Shown: one piece after another, positions 23,968 through 30,390 of the stretch | Position numbering within the stretch: the first letter of the stretch is position 1 | How the letters are laid out: every line of letters starts with the position of its first letter | Assembly (NCBI GenBank): GCA_002390675.1 | Contig: DGPZ01000123.1 | Span: forward strand, 27,202 to 57,591 | Source: Deltaproteobacteria bacterium UBA4427 | GTDB lineage: Bacteria; Myxococcota_A; UBA9160; UBA4427 | DNA length: 30,390 nucleotides | Reading direction: 5' to 3' | Made by a program: the position numbers and the translations under genes | Notes under the pieces: model-generated | Database searches by the model: none | Told to the model about the DNA's origin: nothing | Seen by the model: only the letters and a program-made list of their open reading frames with translations

Positions 23968-24561
23968 ATGCGTATACTCTTGCCGTTGATTTTACTGCCT
24001 TTCGTATTGCTTCTCGCAGCGCCTGAACCAGCTTGGTCCGCAGCGCCCGAGATCGGAAAGCCGGCTCCGGATTTCCTTTTCGTTGGCGTTTCCGCAGGCG
24101 AAACTTCGGTTGCCAAAGGAGAGCATCGGCTCGCGGACTACGTCGGCGAAAGTGCTCGCAAGAAAGGCGTCGTCGTCGCCTGGTTCCCGAAAGCCTTCAC
24201 TCCTGGTTGAACGACTGAACTTGCCGCGCTGCGTGACAGTGCCGAACAGCTTGCCGAGTTCGATGTCGAGGTTCTTTATGTCAGCTTGGATACGCCAGCG
24301 AAGAACGCAGAGTTTGCCGCATCGATGGAAGCGCAAACGCTCGTGCTGAGTGATCCCGAGGGAGCGACCGCGAAACGGTGGGGCGTGCTCGGCTTCGGCG
24401 GCCTCTACTCGAACCGGTGGACGTTCTATATTGACGGTGCAGGCATTCTTCGTGGTGTCGACCGAGACGTTCACCCGGAAACTGCCGGACAAGACATCAT
24501 CAATCGATTGACCGAACTCGATTTCCCGCGTCTCTTGAGCCGCGTGCCGATCGCGAACTAA
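23968..24561 (+). CDS. Exported selenocysteine peroxiredoxin (in-frame TGA = Sec81)
   Basis: An AhpC/TSA-fold peroxiredoxin read as one 197-residue protein through a TGA at 24208-24210. Residues 1-25 form a Sec signal (MRILLPLILLPFVLLLAAP; cleavage near AWSA). The mature part starts EIGKPAPDF, as peroxiredoxins do. The active site reads FPKAFTPGUTTEL, matching PxxxTxxC with the stop codon exactly at the peroxidatic cysteine. The frame stays intact for 116 more codons (EVLYVSLDTPAKN, WGVLGFGG, TFYIDGAG), which argues against a decayed gene. No cysteine occurs anywhere in the protein, so it would be a 1-Sec enzyme. A hairpin follows the TGA (24226-24242). AAGG precedes the ATG by 9 nt. The downstream YrdC/TsaC-like gene starts 4 bp later. 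Selenoprotein peroxiredoxins are known in anaerobes and marine bacteria. A sequencing error or recent nonsense mutation is the alternative. Confidence 0.88.
24226..24242 (+). promoter_or_regulatory. Candidate bacterial SECIS hairpin of the peroxiredoxin
   Basis: Starting 15 nt after the TGA, a 6-bp stem (24226-24231 with 24237-24242; one G-U pair) closes a 5-nt loop CGTGA. The loop G at 24233 is 23 nt after the TGA. Known bacterial SECIS elements carry a G early in the apical loop, 16-37 nt downstream of UGA, so position and loop both fit. The stem is short, and no folding energy was computed. Confidence 0.6.
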
Positions 24562-24565
24562 CAGT

Positions 24566-25180
24566 ATGCGTATTCGCATTGATCCTGAGCGCCCCGCGCC
24601 GAGGAAACTCGCGCCGGCGGTGGATGCGTTGCGCCGTGACAAAGTCATATTGATCCCGACCGACACGGGTTATGCCTTTGCTTGCGCACTTTCGAGCCGC
24701 AAGGGAATTGGCGGCGTTCGCGGTTTGAAGGGGCACGACGAGCGATCGAAAAAACCGTTGTCCATGCTCGTGAATGCGCTCTCGGATTTCGGGCACTATG
24801 CGATTATGGGAACGAGTGTGTTTCGAACGGTGCGTCGTATTTTGCCAGGGGCCTACACTGTCATCCTGGAGGCGAGTGCCGAAGTGCCGCGCGATATGCG
24901 AAATCGTTTCGGCGAAATCGGGCTTCGGATGCCCGACGCGCCATTATGTCGCATGTTGGTCGAGGAACTCGGGGAGCCCGTTGTCGTCGGCTCCCTGACT
25001 CCTGGCGACGATGAACCTGCTCTTGAAGATCCCGACGAGTTTGAGCGCTTCTACCGCGACCGCGTCGACATAGTGGTGGATGGAGGCCATCTATGGCCTG
25101 AGCCCTCCACGATCCTCCAAGCAGGCGACAATGAGCTTGTGGTGGCACGCGTTGGAAAGGGACCCATTCCCGGAGACTGA
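24566..25180 (+). CDS. YrdC/TsaC-like protein (threonylcarbamoyl-AMP synthase family)
   Basis: A 204-residue Sua5/YrdC/YciO-fold protein. The fold hallmarks are visible: LIPTDTGYAFAC (29-40), RSKKPLSMLV (60-69, the KPLS ATP/threonine loop), LPGAYTVIL (about 94-102) and GLRMPDAP. TsaC makes the threonylcarbamoyl adenylate used for the t6A37 modification of tRNA. Shorter YciO-type paralogues have unclear roles. The length here, and LSMLV instead of the usual L.LL.S block, make the YciO/YrdC subgroup uncertain. It starts 4 bp after the selenoprotein peroxiredoxin stop, so the two are probably one transcript and may be translationally coupled. A second, canonical tsaC copy elsewhere would point to YciO-like function. 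Confidence 0.8.
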   Translation: MRIRIDPERPAPRKLAPAVDALRRDKVILIPTDTGYAFACALSSRKGIGGVRGLKGHDERSKKPLSMLVNALSDFGHYAIMGTSVFRTVRRILPGAYTVILEASAEVPRDMRNRFGEIGLRMPDAPLCRMLVEELGEPVVVGSLTPGDDEPALEDPDEFERFYRDRVDIVVDGGHLWPEPSTILQAGDNELVVARVGKGPIPGD

Positions 25181-25256
25181 GTCCTTTTGCCAGGCGACTT
25201 GACCTGAGGCATGTGTGTATGGGACTGTTGGCCTACCCCCAGCAGAGGTCGTTGTC

Positions 25257-26678
25257 ATGGAGCAGCTCAGCGGACTCGACGCCGCCTTCATCAATTTTGA
25301 GACGCGCACGGCGCCCACGCATATTAGTGGCCTCAATATTTATGATCAGTCGACGGCCCCTGGCGGACTCGTCACGTTCAAGGGAATTCTTGGGAATATC
25401 AAATCGCGTCTTCATCTCGCGCGATGTTTCCGGCAGAAAATCGTCCGCGTCCCATTTGGCCTTGACCATCCCTATTGGATCGAAGACCCCGACTTTGAGC
25501 TCGAGTTTCACGTCCGGCATATAGCCCTACCGAAGCCCGGGGATTGGCGACAGCTCTGCATCCAGACCGCGCGGCTTCATGCCCGCCCGCTGGATCTAGG
25601 CAAGCCACTTTGGGAGATGTACGTGATCGAAGGCCTCGACGAGGTCGAAGGATTGCCGGCAGGTTGTTTCGCTGTGTTGACGAAAATTCATCACGCCGCG
25701 ATCGATGGCGTCTCGGGTGTTGAGATGACGGCGGCGACTCACGACCTCGAAGTCGACGGCAAGCCCGCGCCTCCGGCCGAGTCTTGGGTTCCGGAGTCCG
25801 AGCCCTCGGTCCTGGAACTCGCGATTCGGAGCACGGTCAATAACGTGCAGCAGCCTTTCCGCTTCGCGCGCATTCTGAGTGAAGCCGCTCCGCCGGCGAT
25901 CCAGGCCTACCTCAAAAACTCGTTTAATAAGGACGATGATGACGATGCGCCGGCGGAGGTGCCGCGAACTCGCTTCAACGGAACGGTTTCGCCTCATCGC
26001 GTATTCGAAGCAACCTCCTTTCCGCTCGCCGATATTAAGCAGATCAGGAAGCGCGTTGAGGGCTGCACTGTCAATGATGTTATTTTGGCCATCGTCGGCG
26101 GATCGATGCGGCGATACCTAGAGCATCATCGCGAGTTGCCGTTCGAAACCCTCTCTGCCTTTGCCCCAATTTCAACGCGGACTCCGGACCAAGTAGGCAC
26201 AGCCGGGAATCAGGTCTCGGGCATGTTTGTCGCGCTTCACAGTGACGAGGCGGATCCGGTTACACGGCTGGAGCGGGTCTACCGAACGACGCAGAGTTCG
26301 AAGGAGCTGACCCGGGCGGTCGGTGCGCGGTCGATGACCGACGTGACGCAGACTATGCCGGGGGCGATGGCAGGGCTCGCCGGACGTTTGGTTGCGCGGA
26401 CGGGGCTAATGAGTCGGCTCACGCCGGTTGCGCACACGGTGGTAACAAATATTCCCGGGCCGCAGGTTCCGCTTTACTTCACCGGCGCCAAGATGGTTGC
26501 AACCTTTGCGATGGGGCTGCCTATGGGAGGTATTGGCCTCTTCCATGCCGTGCTGAGTTATAACGGCAATATCACCGTCTCGATCACGGGCTGCCGTGAA
26601 CAGATGCCCGACCCGAGCTTCTACGCCGATTGCATCGAAGCGTCGTTCCGCGAGCTGCGAGAAGCGGCCGTTTCCTGA
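25257..26678 (+). CDS. Wax ester synthase / diacylglycerol acyltransferase (WS/DGAT)
   Basis: A 473-residue bifunctional acyltransferase that makes wax esters or triacylglycerols from acyl-CoA and a fatty alcohol or diacylglycerol, at the inner membrane or lipid bodies. The acyltransferase motif HHAAIDG (145-151, HHxxxDG) is intact. The N-terminal SGLDAAFINFET and the C-terminal TNIPGPQVPLYFTGA block (NxPGP) are family signatures. Length is standard. The start at 25257 is preferred because homology begins there (MEQLSGLDAAF) and AGAGG lies 8-9 nt upstream. The frame is open to 25215. It is in line with the peroxiredoxin/YrdC pair (76 bp gap) and convergent with the CaiB-type gene. It indicates storage lipid synthesis. 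Confidence 0.93.
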   Translation: MEQLSGLDAAFINFETRTAPTHISGLNIYDQSTAPGGLVTFKGILGNIKSRLHLARCFRQKIVRVPFGLDHPYWIEDPDFELEFHVRHIALPKPGDWRQLCIQTARLHARPLDLGKPLWEMYVIEGLDEVEGLPAGCFAVLTKIHHAAIDGVSGVEMTAATHDLEVDGKPAPPAESWVPESEPSVLELAIRSTVNNVQQPFRFARILSEAAPPAIQAYLKNSFNKDDDDDAPAEVPRTRFNGTVSPHRVFEATSFPLADIKQIRKRVEGCTVNDVILAIVGGSMRRYLEHHRELPFETLSAFAPISTRTPDQVGTAGNQVSGMFVALHSDEADPVTRLERVYRTTQSSKELTRAVGARSMTDVTQTMPGAMAGLAGRLVARTGLMSRLTPVAHTVVTNIPGPQVPLYFTGAKMVATFAMGLPMGGIGLFHAVLSYNGNITVSITGCREQMPDPSFYADCIEASFRELREAAVS

Positions 26679-26693
26679 GCCGGAGTCGCATGC

Positions 26694-27881
26694 TTAGGTG
26701 AGCGCGCCGAGTTCGCGAAGTCGTGCGCGTTCTGCCTTGGGCATGTCGAGTTCGTCGAGAACGCTCTCGGAGTCTGCGGCGTAGAGCGGCGCAGGCGCGG
26801 TGGTCGGCTCCTGCGTCTGCGAAAAGCGCGCGGCCGGGCGAACCCGCCGGTAGCGGCCATAGACGGGATGCGTCGCCTCGATCAGCGTACCGTTATGCGT
26901 AATCTGAGGATCGACGAGGACGTCCTCGAGGCCAAGCACCGGGGCGGCAGGGACTTCGTGCTCCACCATTTTGTCGTAGGCCTCGGCCGTCTTGAGCTTC
27001 GCAAGGCCATTTGCGACGGCTTCCGCCCGAATCGCGGTGTTCTCATCGGAGATCATTTCGACACCGCGCTGTCTTGGGTCGTCCGCCAACTCATCGCGGC
27101 CGACAGCACGTAAGCTGCCGCGCATCTGGCCCGCCGTGCCCGCCCAGATAATGATCTGGCCGTCCGCCGTCGGCATCAGCTGGTAGCGCTCCCCAGGCAC
27201 CACAAAATTTTCAACATCGTCCCCGACGAGTGAATGCCGAAGCATCCCGTCCGGCCAGAAGAAGGCGAGCCCAACATCGAGCATCGACACTCGAATATGT
27301 TGTCCCGGAGCGCCGCGTTCGCGTGCAAAAAGCGCCGCGGTAATCGCCTGCGCGAGAGTATAAGAGGTGGCCTTATCGACTAGGGCATTGCGGACCAGAT
27401 CTGGAACTGGGATTTCGGGATTGATCTGCGCTCCGACATAGCCTGTTAGGGTCTGAAAAATCGGGTCGTAGCCTCGTCGATCAGCGTAAGGGCCGTCGTC
27501 GCCGAATCCAGTGATCGTGGCGTAGACGATGTTCGGATTGATTTTGCGAAGATCTTCTTCGGCGACCTTGAGCCGTTCCGCCGCCCCAGGTCTCCAGTTC
27601 TGTACAAAGACGTCCGCATCCTTAACGAGGTCATAAAGGATCGCTAGGCCCTCTTCACTTTTTAGATTTAGTCCGATCGAGCGCTTGCCGTGGTTGCAAT
27701 TCAGGTAGAGCGAAGCCATGCCGGCGCGGTAGTTCGCGAGCTGGCGGCTCTCTTCGCCGTAGCGCGGTGGTTCGACCTTGATCACGTCTGCGCCTTGTTC
27801 CGCGAGTACCATGACGCCTAGGGGGGCGGAGATGACTTCGCTGACTTCGATGATTCTAATACCTTGAAGGGGGCCGGACAT
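26694..27881 (-). CDS. CaiB/BaiF family CoA transferase
   Basis: A 395-residue family III CoA transferase that moves CoA between carboxylic acids. The N-terminal GIRIIEVSEVISAPLGVMVLAE block, DVIKVEPPRYGE, NHGKRSIGLNLKS and the catalytic Asp169 in RNALVDKATSYTLAQ are typical. Fold and length are complete. AGGAG lies about 10 nt before the chosen ATG. The frame is open to 27962, and the extra residues look like untranslated leader. Candidate substrates include bile acid, carnitine or aromatic acid CoA esters, but sequence alone does not say. It converges with the WS/DGAT gene (15 bp gap) and is divergent from the lipoprotein hydrolase. Confidence 0.92.
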   Translation of the reverse strand: MSGPLQGIRIIEVSEVISAPLGVMVLAEQGADVIKVEPPRYGEESRQLANYRAGMASLYLNCNHGKRSIGLNLKSEEGLAILYDLVKDADVFVQNWRPGAAERLKVAEEDLRKINPNIVYATITGFGDDGPYADRRGYDPIFQTLTGYVGAQINPEIPVPDLVRNALVDKATSYTLAQAITAALFARERGAPGQHIRVSMLDVGLAFFWPDGMLRHSLVGDDVENFVVPGERYQLMPTADGQIIIWAGTAGQMRGSLRAVGRDELADDPRQRGVEMISDENTAIRAEAVANGLAKLKTAEAYDKMVEHEVPAAPVLGLEDVLVDPQITHNGTLIEATHPVYGRYRRVRPAARFSQTQEPTTAPAPLYAADSESVLDELDMPKAERARLRELGALT

Positions 27882-28055
27882 AGGGAAGGGACTCCTGAGA
27901 GTGGCGGGGGGAGCGGCGACGATAAGGTGCGTTCGAGCGATCGCACCCGATTTGGGGCCCATACTATGCCAATCAGGCGTGGGTTGAGGGGCTAAGTTAG
28001 GGACCGACGAGCGACGGCGTCAGATTTATGCAGGAGGGCGCACTATCTTAGCGAC

Positions 28056-29027
28056 ATGCAATTTTATCTCCGTCGCTCAGATTCGTTAAGCCACTTCCTA
28101 ATCGTAGCCTTCGCGATCGGTGGCGTGGCGATTTCGTTGGGCTGTCAATCGAAGTCCCTCGGAGTGAATGCGGCGGACGCATTTGACGCGGCAACGGAGG
28201 ACCCGGTCATTTTCGATCACGAGGCCCCGCCAATCATCTTCGACGGGTTCTTCATGAACGAAGGCTGGAAGCTCAACACGATCATCTACGAGGCGCAGGG
28301 TGCAGGCCCGCATCCGACAGTGGTGTTGCTACATGGTTTTCCCGGCTTCGAGAAGAACCTCGACTTGGCTCAGTCCATTCGACGCGCGGGTTGGAATGTC
28401 GTGTTCTTTCATTACCGCGGCAGCTGGGGCAGCGGCGGCGATTTTTCATTCGCCCACGTGATCGAAGATGTGTACGTAGTTGTTGAATCGATCGTTGAGC
28501 CGAGTTATGCGGCCGCGCACCGAATCGATCCCGATCGAATCGCGCTAGTCGGGCATAGCATGGGCGGCTTCGCAGCCTTGATCTCCGGTGCCAAACTCGG
28601 TCAGATCGATTGCATTGCCTCGCTGGCCGGCGCGAACATGGGCGGACTTGTTAAGGCAGCCGTGCAGGCAGGTGGCGGCGCTGAGCAAATGGCGGCGAGC
28701 TTGGATAGCTGGTCCGGGCCGATCGTGGGCCCCGGTGGTGCGGCTTTGGTGGCGGAGGCGATGGACGGGGCGGACCGCTTCGATACGCTTCGCGGGGTGC
28801 CGCAGCTCGCGGGTAAATCGATGTTGCTCGTAGCGGGCCGGCTGGATGACGTGACCCCGATTACGTCTCATCACGAACCGCTGGTCGAAGCCTTGGAAGC
28901 CGAGGGTGCTGCGCGTCTTCGTACAAAGATTTTCGAGAATGGGGATCACTCATTTTCGGGGCAGCGGATTGCACTCTCCCGAACCGTGATCGACTGGCTC
29001 GAAAGGGACTGCACGCAAGCCCGCTAA
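28056..29027 (+). CDS. Lipoprotein-type alpha/beta hydrolase
   Basis: A 323-residue serine hydrolase. The N-terminus has a hydrophobic stretch (13-29) ending in ISLGC with Cys30, a good lipobox, so it is probably anchored to the envelope after export. The alpha/beta-hydrolase triad is visible: Ser168 in GHSMGGFAAL, Asp264 or Asp265 in AGRLDDVTP and His298 in NGDHSFSG, with an early LLHGFPGFEKN oxyanion loop (91-101). It resembles esterases and thioesterases of the dienelactone hydrolase/BAAT-like type. The substrate is unknown. There is no strong ribosome binding site near the ATG; an AGGAGG about 20 nt upstream is too far for standard use. It is divergent from the CoA transferase gene. Confidence 0.88.
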   Translation: MQFYLRRSDSLSHFLIVAFAIGGVAISLGCQSKSLGVNAADAFDAATEDPVIFDHEAPPIIFDGFFMNEGWKLNTIIYEAQGAGPHPTVVLLHGFPGFEKNLDLAQSIRRAGWNVVFFHYRGSWGSGGDFSFAHVIEDVYVVVESIVEPSYAAAHRIDPDRIALVGHSMGGFAALISGAKLGQIDCIASLAGANMGGLVKAAVQAGGGAEQMAASLDSWSGPIVGPGGAALVAEAMDGADRFDTLRGVPQLAGKSMLLVAGRLDDVTPITSHHEPLVEALEAEGAARLRTKIFENGDHSFSGQRIALSRTVIDWLERDCTQAR

Positions 29028-29581
29028 TCTCTGCTTGGTCGCTTCTGATTCGTGGGGCCTTGGGTCGTCTGGAAGGCGGGAGATTTGGTGCGCGTGCGCT
29101 CAGCACGCGGTGACCGCGCGGAGACTAGGCAGATGACCGGCAACGCTTCGTTGTTGTGGGGTTTAATGACTACATATTGCTTGGTAGAGCAAGGTGGGCT
29201 CGGAGGATCCTGACCGCCACGAATGCAGACGACCTCGATGGCGGTGCTTTGCTCTTTGGCAGAGGCGGGGGCTCCGACTTCACGGACGCATTCCAACAGT
29301 CAATGGCCATTGGTGTCGGCGGATTTCAGTCATTCCTGACGCAATTCGGCGTTAATGCGGCCCTCGAAGGCCCTTTAGCGAGCCCGGTCCAGTGCTCCTC
29401 GCGGGTCTTGACATGACGTGTTTGTCTCTCGCAGTCCGTCGGCGCGATTAAATTACGGGCTCGTCTTCGGCTCCGCTGTCTTTTGGAGCCCGCCGACCCC
29501 ATTCCTACGGAAAACCGGATTTCGAGCGCACTGAGTCGCGCCAGTCGCGCTAATGTGCGCGCCGAAAGGCGGTCCACACGT
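29028..29581. other. 554 bp without a recognisable gene
   Basis: Frames are open on both strands, the best being plus 29156-29416 (86 codons, hydrophobic/Gly-rich, with TNADDLDGGALLFGRGGG) and minus 29024-29296. None has a ribosome binding site, motif or recognisable family. Small inverted segments occur (GGCC..GGCC near 29363). The AT content around 29130-29180 is higher than in the neighbours. It may hold a degraded gene or mobile-element remnant. The promoter of the DUF3127 gene should be at its right end. Confidence 0.4.
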
Positions 29582-29980
29582 ATGAATATGCAGATCCAGG
29601 GAAAAATTCACGCCACGATGGAAGCGGAGCAGGTGACCCAGCGCTTTCGCAAGCGAGAGTTCGTGCTCGAGCTCGAAGGTGAGTCCCGCTATCCGCAATA
29701 CGTGATGTTCCAGCTGACGGGCGATCGCTGCGACGGCCTTGATGGCTTTGCGAAGGGCGACGAGGTGAAGGTCGAGTTCAGTCTACGCGGCCGCGAGTGG
29801 ACGAGCCCCAAGGGTGAGGTCCGCTACTTCAATAGTCTCGAGACCTGGTCGGTCGATCGTGTAGGCGATTCCGCCGGAGCAGGCGCCGGTTCGAACTCGG
29901 CCTCGGGCCCATCCGAGTCGAGCGGAATGTTCGCCGACGGCGCGCCTCCGCCGACGGACGACGACGATATTCCGTTCTAG
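29582..29980 (+). CDS. DUF3127-family (SSB-like) protein
   Basis: A 132-residue protein that begins MNMQIQGKIHATME, the standard start of DUF3127 proteins. A small OB-fold-like beta domain follows (residues about 15-100, with VMFQLTGDRCDGLD and KVEFSLRGREW). The tail is a flexible Gly/Ser/Pro linker ending in the acidic tip DDDDIPF, which looks like the C-terminal protein-interaction tip of single-stranded DNA-binding protein SSB. By fold and tail a nucleic-acid-binding role is likely, but the family is uncharacterised. The ATG at 29582 or 29588 fits the family start. The upstream frame to 29483 is probably untranslated. It converges on the AhpD-like gene with an 11 bp gap. Confidence 0.85.
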   Translation: MNMQIQGKIHATMEAEQVTQRFRKREFVLELEGESRYPQYVMFQLTGDRCDGLDGFAKGDEVKVEFSLRGREWTSPKGEVRYFNSLETWSVDRVGDSAGAGAGSNSASGPSESSGMFADGAPPPTDDDDIPF

Positions 29981-29991
29981 GTAGCTTGATG

Positions 29992-30390
29992 TTAGTCGCC
30001 CGGCGGGACGTAGATCTCGCAGGCGTACTTGTGGCCGCCACTGATAACGAGCATGCGGCCAAGCGCCATGTATTGCCCGATCAGCAGGCCTATCTCCGCA
30101 ATCTCCGCGTCGCTAAAGTGTTCACGGAGCTCGCCTAAGAACGCCTGGTCTACAGTGCGAAAATCAGACGCCATCTTTTCCGCATAGCGGACCGCTAGGC
30201 CGTCGCGCGGCTCGAGCTTACGCTCTGCTTCGGGCAAATGAATCTGAGCAATCGTTTCTTCATCGAGTCCTTGACGCGTCGCCGACGCGTAGCGTGCAAA
30301 TAGTCAAGTGTCGCAGCCGTTGAGCGCGGCAATCTTGAGTCGCGCGAGCTCCTTGACTCGGGGCGAGGCCACTCCCTCGGTATGCGCAGG
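29992..30390 (-). CDS. AhpD/carboxymuconolactone decarboxylase-like selenoprotein (CxxU), 5' end outside window
   Basis: The frame runs from the right edge to 29992 through one in-frame TGA at 30306-30304 (minus). The first 28 codons in the window read ...PRVKELARLKIAALNGCDT, then TGA, then LFARYASATRQGLDEE: the AhpD/CMD redox site with TGA at the second cysteine of CxxC, giving CDTU. The rest (about 104 residues) contains the family helices EAERKLEPRDGLAVRYAEKM and EHFSDAEIAEIGLLIGQYMALGRML. A perfect hairpin follows the TGA. AhpD-like proteins act in alkyl hydroperoxide or thiol-disulfide exchange, and CxxU AhpD-like selenoproteins are known from marine bacteria. Reading from an internal start at 30237 would give an 81-residue fragment with no active site. 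Loss of the gene by a nonsense mutation is the alternative. Confidence 0.85.
30274..30290 (-). promoter_or_regulatory. Candidate bacterial SECIS hairpin of the AhpD-like gene
   Basis: On the minus strand a perfect 7-bp stem (ACGCGTC with GACGCGT) closes a GGC loop, starting 13 nt after the TGA. The first loop G is 21 nt downstream of the TGA, inside the 16-37 nt range of known bacterial SECIS elements, and a G opens the loop as expected. Because it lies within coding sequence, its retention alongside the protein reading is supportive. Confidence 0.7.

Noticed and set aside
23968..24210. Treating the peroxiredoxin as a truncated pseudogene or frameshift
   Set aside because: The frame does not shift, no other damage is present, the stop sits exactly at the catalytic position, and a SECIS-like hairpin follows.
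1..30390. tRNA, rRNA, CRISPR arrays, integrases or transposases
   Set aside because: No conserved tRNA arms, direct-repeat arrays, or DDE/tyrosine recombinase motifs were recognised on either strand.

Overview
This 30.4 kb window is a chromosomal segment of a moderately GC-rich (roughly 60% by eye) Gram-negative bacterium. The signs are Sec and lipoprotein signal peptides, a formylglycine-type sulfatase, thrombospondin-type-3-like calcium repeats, CoA-dependent lipid and acid catabolism, a wax ester synthase, and UGA-decoded selenocysteine. Together these suggest an uncultured lineage once grouped with the Deltaproteobacteria (Myxococcota, Desulfobacterota or Binatota-like). That placement is an inference. 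No rRNA, tRNA, CRISPR array, phage or transposase gene is recognisable.

Layout. 1-2 kb: the 5' part of a secreted trypsin-like protease, then two small genes of unknown function. 2.1-4.6 kb: an aldehyde dehydrogenase and S-formylglutathione hydrolase, with a 150-bp subtilase fossil between them. 5-8.3 kb: a small membrane-protein gene with a strong terminator, and a tungstate ABC importer operon (tupA-tupB-tupC). 8.5-13 kb: a crotonase, a lipoprotein-type methyltransferase, a soluble methyltransferase, a ZIP metal transporter and a DUF5718-like protein. 13-17.7 kb: an M20 amidohydrolase, a dioxygenase-type cupin, a second crotonase, a glyoxalase-like protein and a 2-oxoglutarate/Fe(II) oxygenase. 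17.7-23.8 kb: thiolase, sulfatase, nitroreductase, a menB-type naphthoate synthase and glutaryl-CoA dehydrogenase. 24-28 kb: a peroxiredoxin interrupted by TGA, a YrdC/TsaC-like protein, a wax ester synthase/DGAT and a CaiB-type CoA transferase. 28-30.4 kb: a lipoprotein alpha/beta hydrolase, a DUF3127 protein, and an AhpD/carboxymuconolactone-decarboxylase-like gene also interrupted by TGA.

The main discovery is two probable selenoprotein genes that ordinary gene calling would truncate. In the exported peroxiredoxin (23968-24561) the in-frame TGA lies exactly where the peroxidatic cysteine of the PxxxTxxC motif belongs, and the rest of the protein has no cysteine. In the AhpD-like gene (29992 to beyond 30390, minus strand) the TGA replaces the second cysteine of the CxxC motif, giving CxxU. 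Each TGA is followed by a hairpin whose apical-loop G lies about 21-23 nt downstream, within the range known for bacterial SECIS elements. This implies selA/selB/selC/selD elsewhere in the genome.

Functionally the window looks like catabolic accessory content: oxidation of CoA-linked acids (two crotonases, thiolase, glutaryl-CoA dehydrogenase, CoA transferase), aldehyde and formaldehyde detoxification (ALDH, FghA), storage lipid synthesis, and thiol/selenol peroxide defence. The tungstate importer and FghA, whose product is formate, fit a tungsten formate dehydrogenase encoded elsewhere; this is inferred and not seen here.
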